Shown piece by piece: positions 5,734 to 5,920 of a stretch of DNA of 5,920 nucleotides; within the stretch, counting starts at the first letter, position 1, and each line of letters starts with the position of its first letter. Made by a program: the position numbers and the translations under genes. The notes beneath the pieces are model-generated. The model had not been told where the DNA came from and did not search any database. It was given only the letters and a program-made list of their open reading frames with translations. The DNA is taken from NCBI GenBank assembly GCA_946184215.1, contig CAMHER010000126.1:1-5920 (forward strand). The letters run 5' to 3'. Source of the stretch: an uncultured Clostridia bacterium. Lineage in GTDB: Bacteria; Bacillota; Clostridia; Oscillospirales; Oscillospiraceae.

Positions 5734-5762
5734 GTCAAAAAAGTCCGTTAGACTTTTTTGAC
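5734..5762. terminator. Second hairpin after the kinase gene, A6/T6 stem
   Basis: GTCAAAAAAGTC (5734-5745) pairs perfectly with GACTTTTTTGAC (5751-5762) around the loop CGTTA. The stem is symmetrical, with A6 on one side and T6 on the other. It could back up the terminator at 5687-5727 in either direction, or be a dispersed intergenic repeat. Confidence 0.55.
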
Positions 5763-5778
5763 TGCACTTCTCCCGTCG

Positions 5779-5805
5779 CGCATTTTGACTGCCAGTCAAA
5801 ATGCG
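5779..5805. repeat. Third hairpin after the kinase gene
   Basis: CGCATTTTGACT (5779-5790) pairs perfectly with AGTCAAAATGCG (5794-5805) around a 3-nt GCC loop. It shares the 10-mer TTTTGACTGC (5783-5792) with the right arm of the second hairpin (5756-5765), so the two can also pair with each other. No T-run follows, so a plain terminator role is doubtful. Confidence 0.5.
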
Positions 5806-5810
5806 ATTAC

Positions 5811-5842
5811 CCGAAAAAGCCTGTTGTTCCAGACTCTTTCGG
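5811..5842. repeat. Weaker fourth hairpin
   Basis: CCGAAAAAG (5811-5819) pairs with CTCTTTCGG (5834-5842) at eight of nine positions around a 14-nt loop. A competing outer pairing, ATTACCCG (5806-5813) with CGGGTTAT (5847-5854), has one mismatch. Beyond it, 5851-5920 is AT-rich with no gene, promoter or RNA gene recognised. Confidence 0.35.
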
Positions 5843-5920
5843 ACGACGGGTTATTGTACTCGAGGGATTCATTTAGTTAAGGATACAAATAACCGAAACT
5901 CACGCTTACGATACTTCCAA

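Noticed and set aside
5583..5876. Short plus-strand frame of 97 codons at the right end
   Set aside because: It begins inside the kinase gene in another frame, runs through three hairpins, and has no ribosome site or domain.

Overview
This window has about 60% GC. Its genes are tightly packed, have strong AGGAGG-type ribosome binding sites and house-keeping type promoters, and their protein families point to a Gram-positive Clostridia genome, probably a gut-type Oscillospiraceae or Ruminococcaceae relative. That placement is inferred from family content and composition, not from a marker gene.

Layout. Positions 1-535 (minus) hold the N-terminal 178 residues of a cytoplasmic L-asparaginase that runs off the left edge. 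A divergent intergenic region (536-740) carries a promoter for each direction. Positions 741-3629 (plus) form a three-gene operon with overlapping junctions: a VTC-type polyphosphate polymerase domain protein, a DUF4956 membrane protein, and a lipoprotein with a right-handed beta-helix of the Cthe_2159-like carbohydrate-binding type. A perfect 18-bp terminator hairpin (3644-3683) closes the operon and also touches the stop codon of the converging gene. Positions 3682-4743 (minus) encode a MocR/PdxR-type regulator (GntR DNA-binding domain fused to an aminotransferase-like PLP domain) that looks C-terminally truncated. A 99-bp divergent region separates it from a pyridoxamine/pyridoxal kinase (4843-5676, plus). 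The last 244 bp hold no convincing gene. They contain a run of three perfect or near-perfect hairpins plus a weaker fourth, then an AT-rich tail.

How the parts work together. The regulator and kinase form a standard divergent vitamin B6 salvage pair: PdxR probably senses pyridoxal phosphate and controls the kinase gene from boxes between the two genes. The VTC / DUF4956 / beta-helix lipoprotein operon is the most interesting part. It puts a cytosolic enzyme of the polyphosphate-polymerase (triphosphate tunnel) fold, a multi-pass membrane protein with a cytosolic tail, and an extracellular surface-anchored repeat protein under one promoter with coupled translation. This suggests an envelope-spanning system that makes or handles an anionic polymer or another phosphate-bearing product. 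That function is inference; the families and the gene order are what can be seen.
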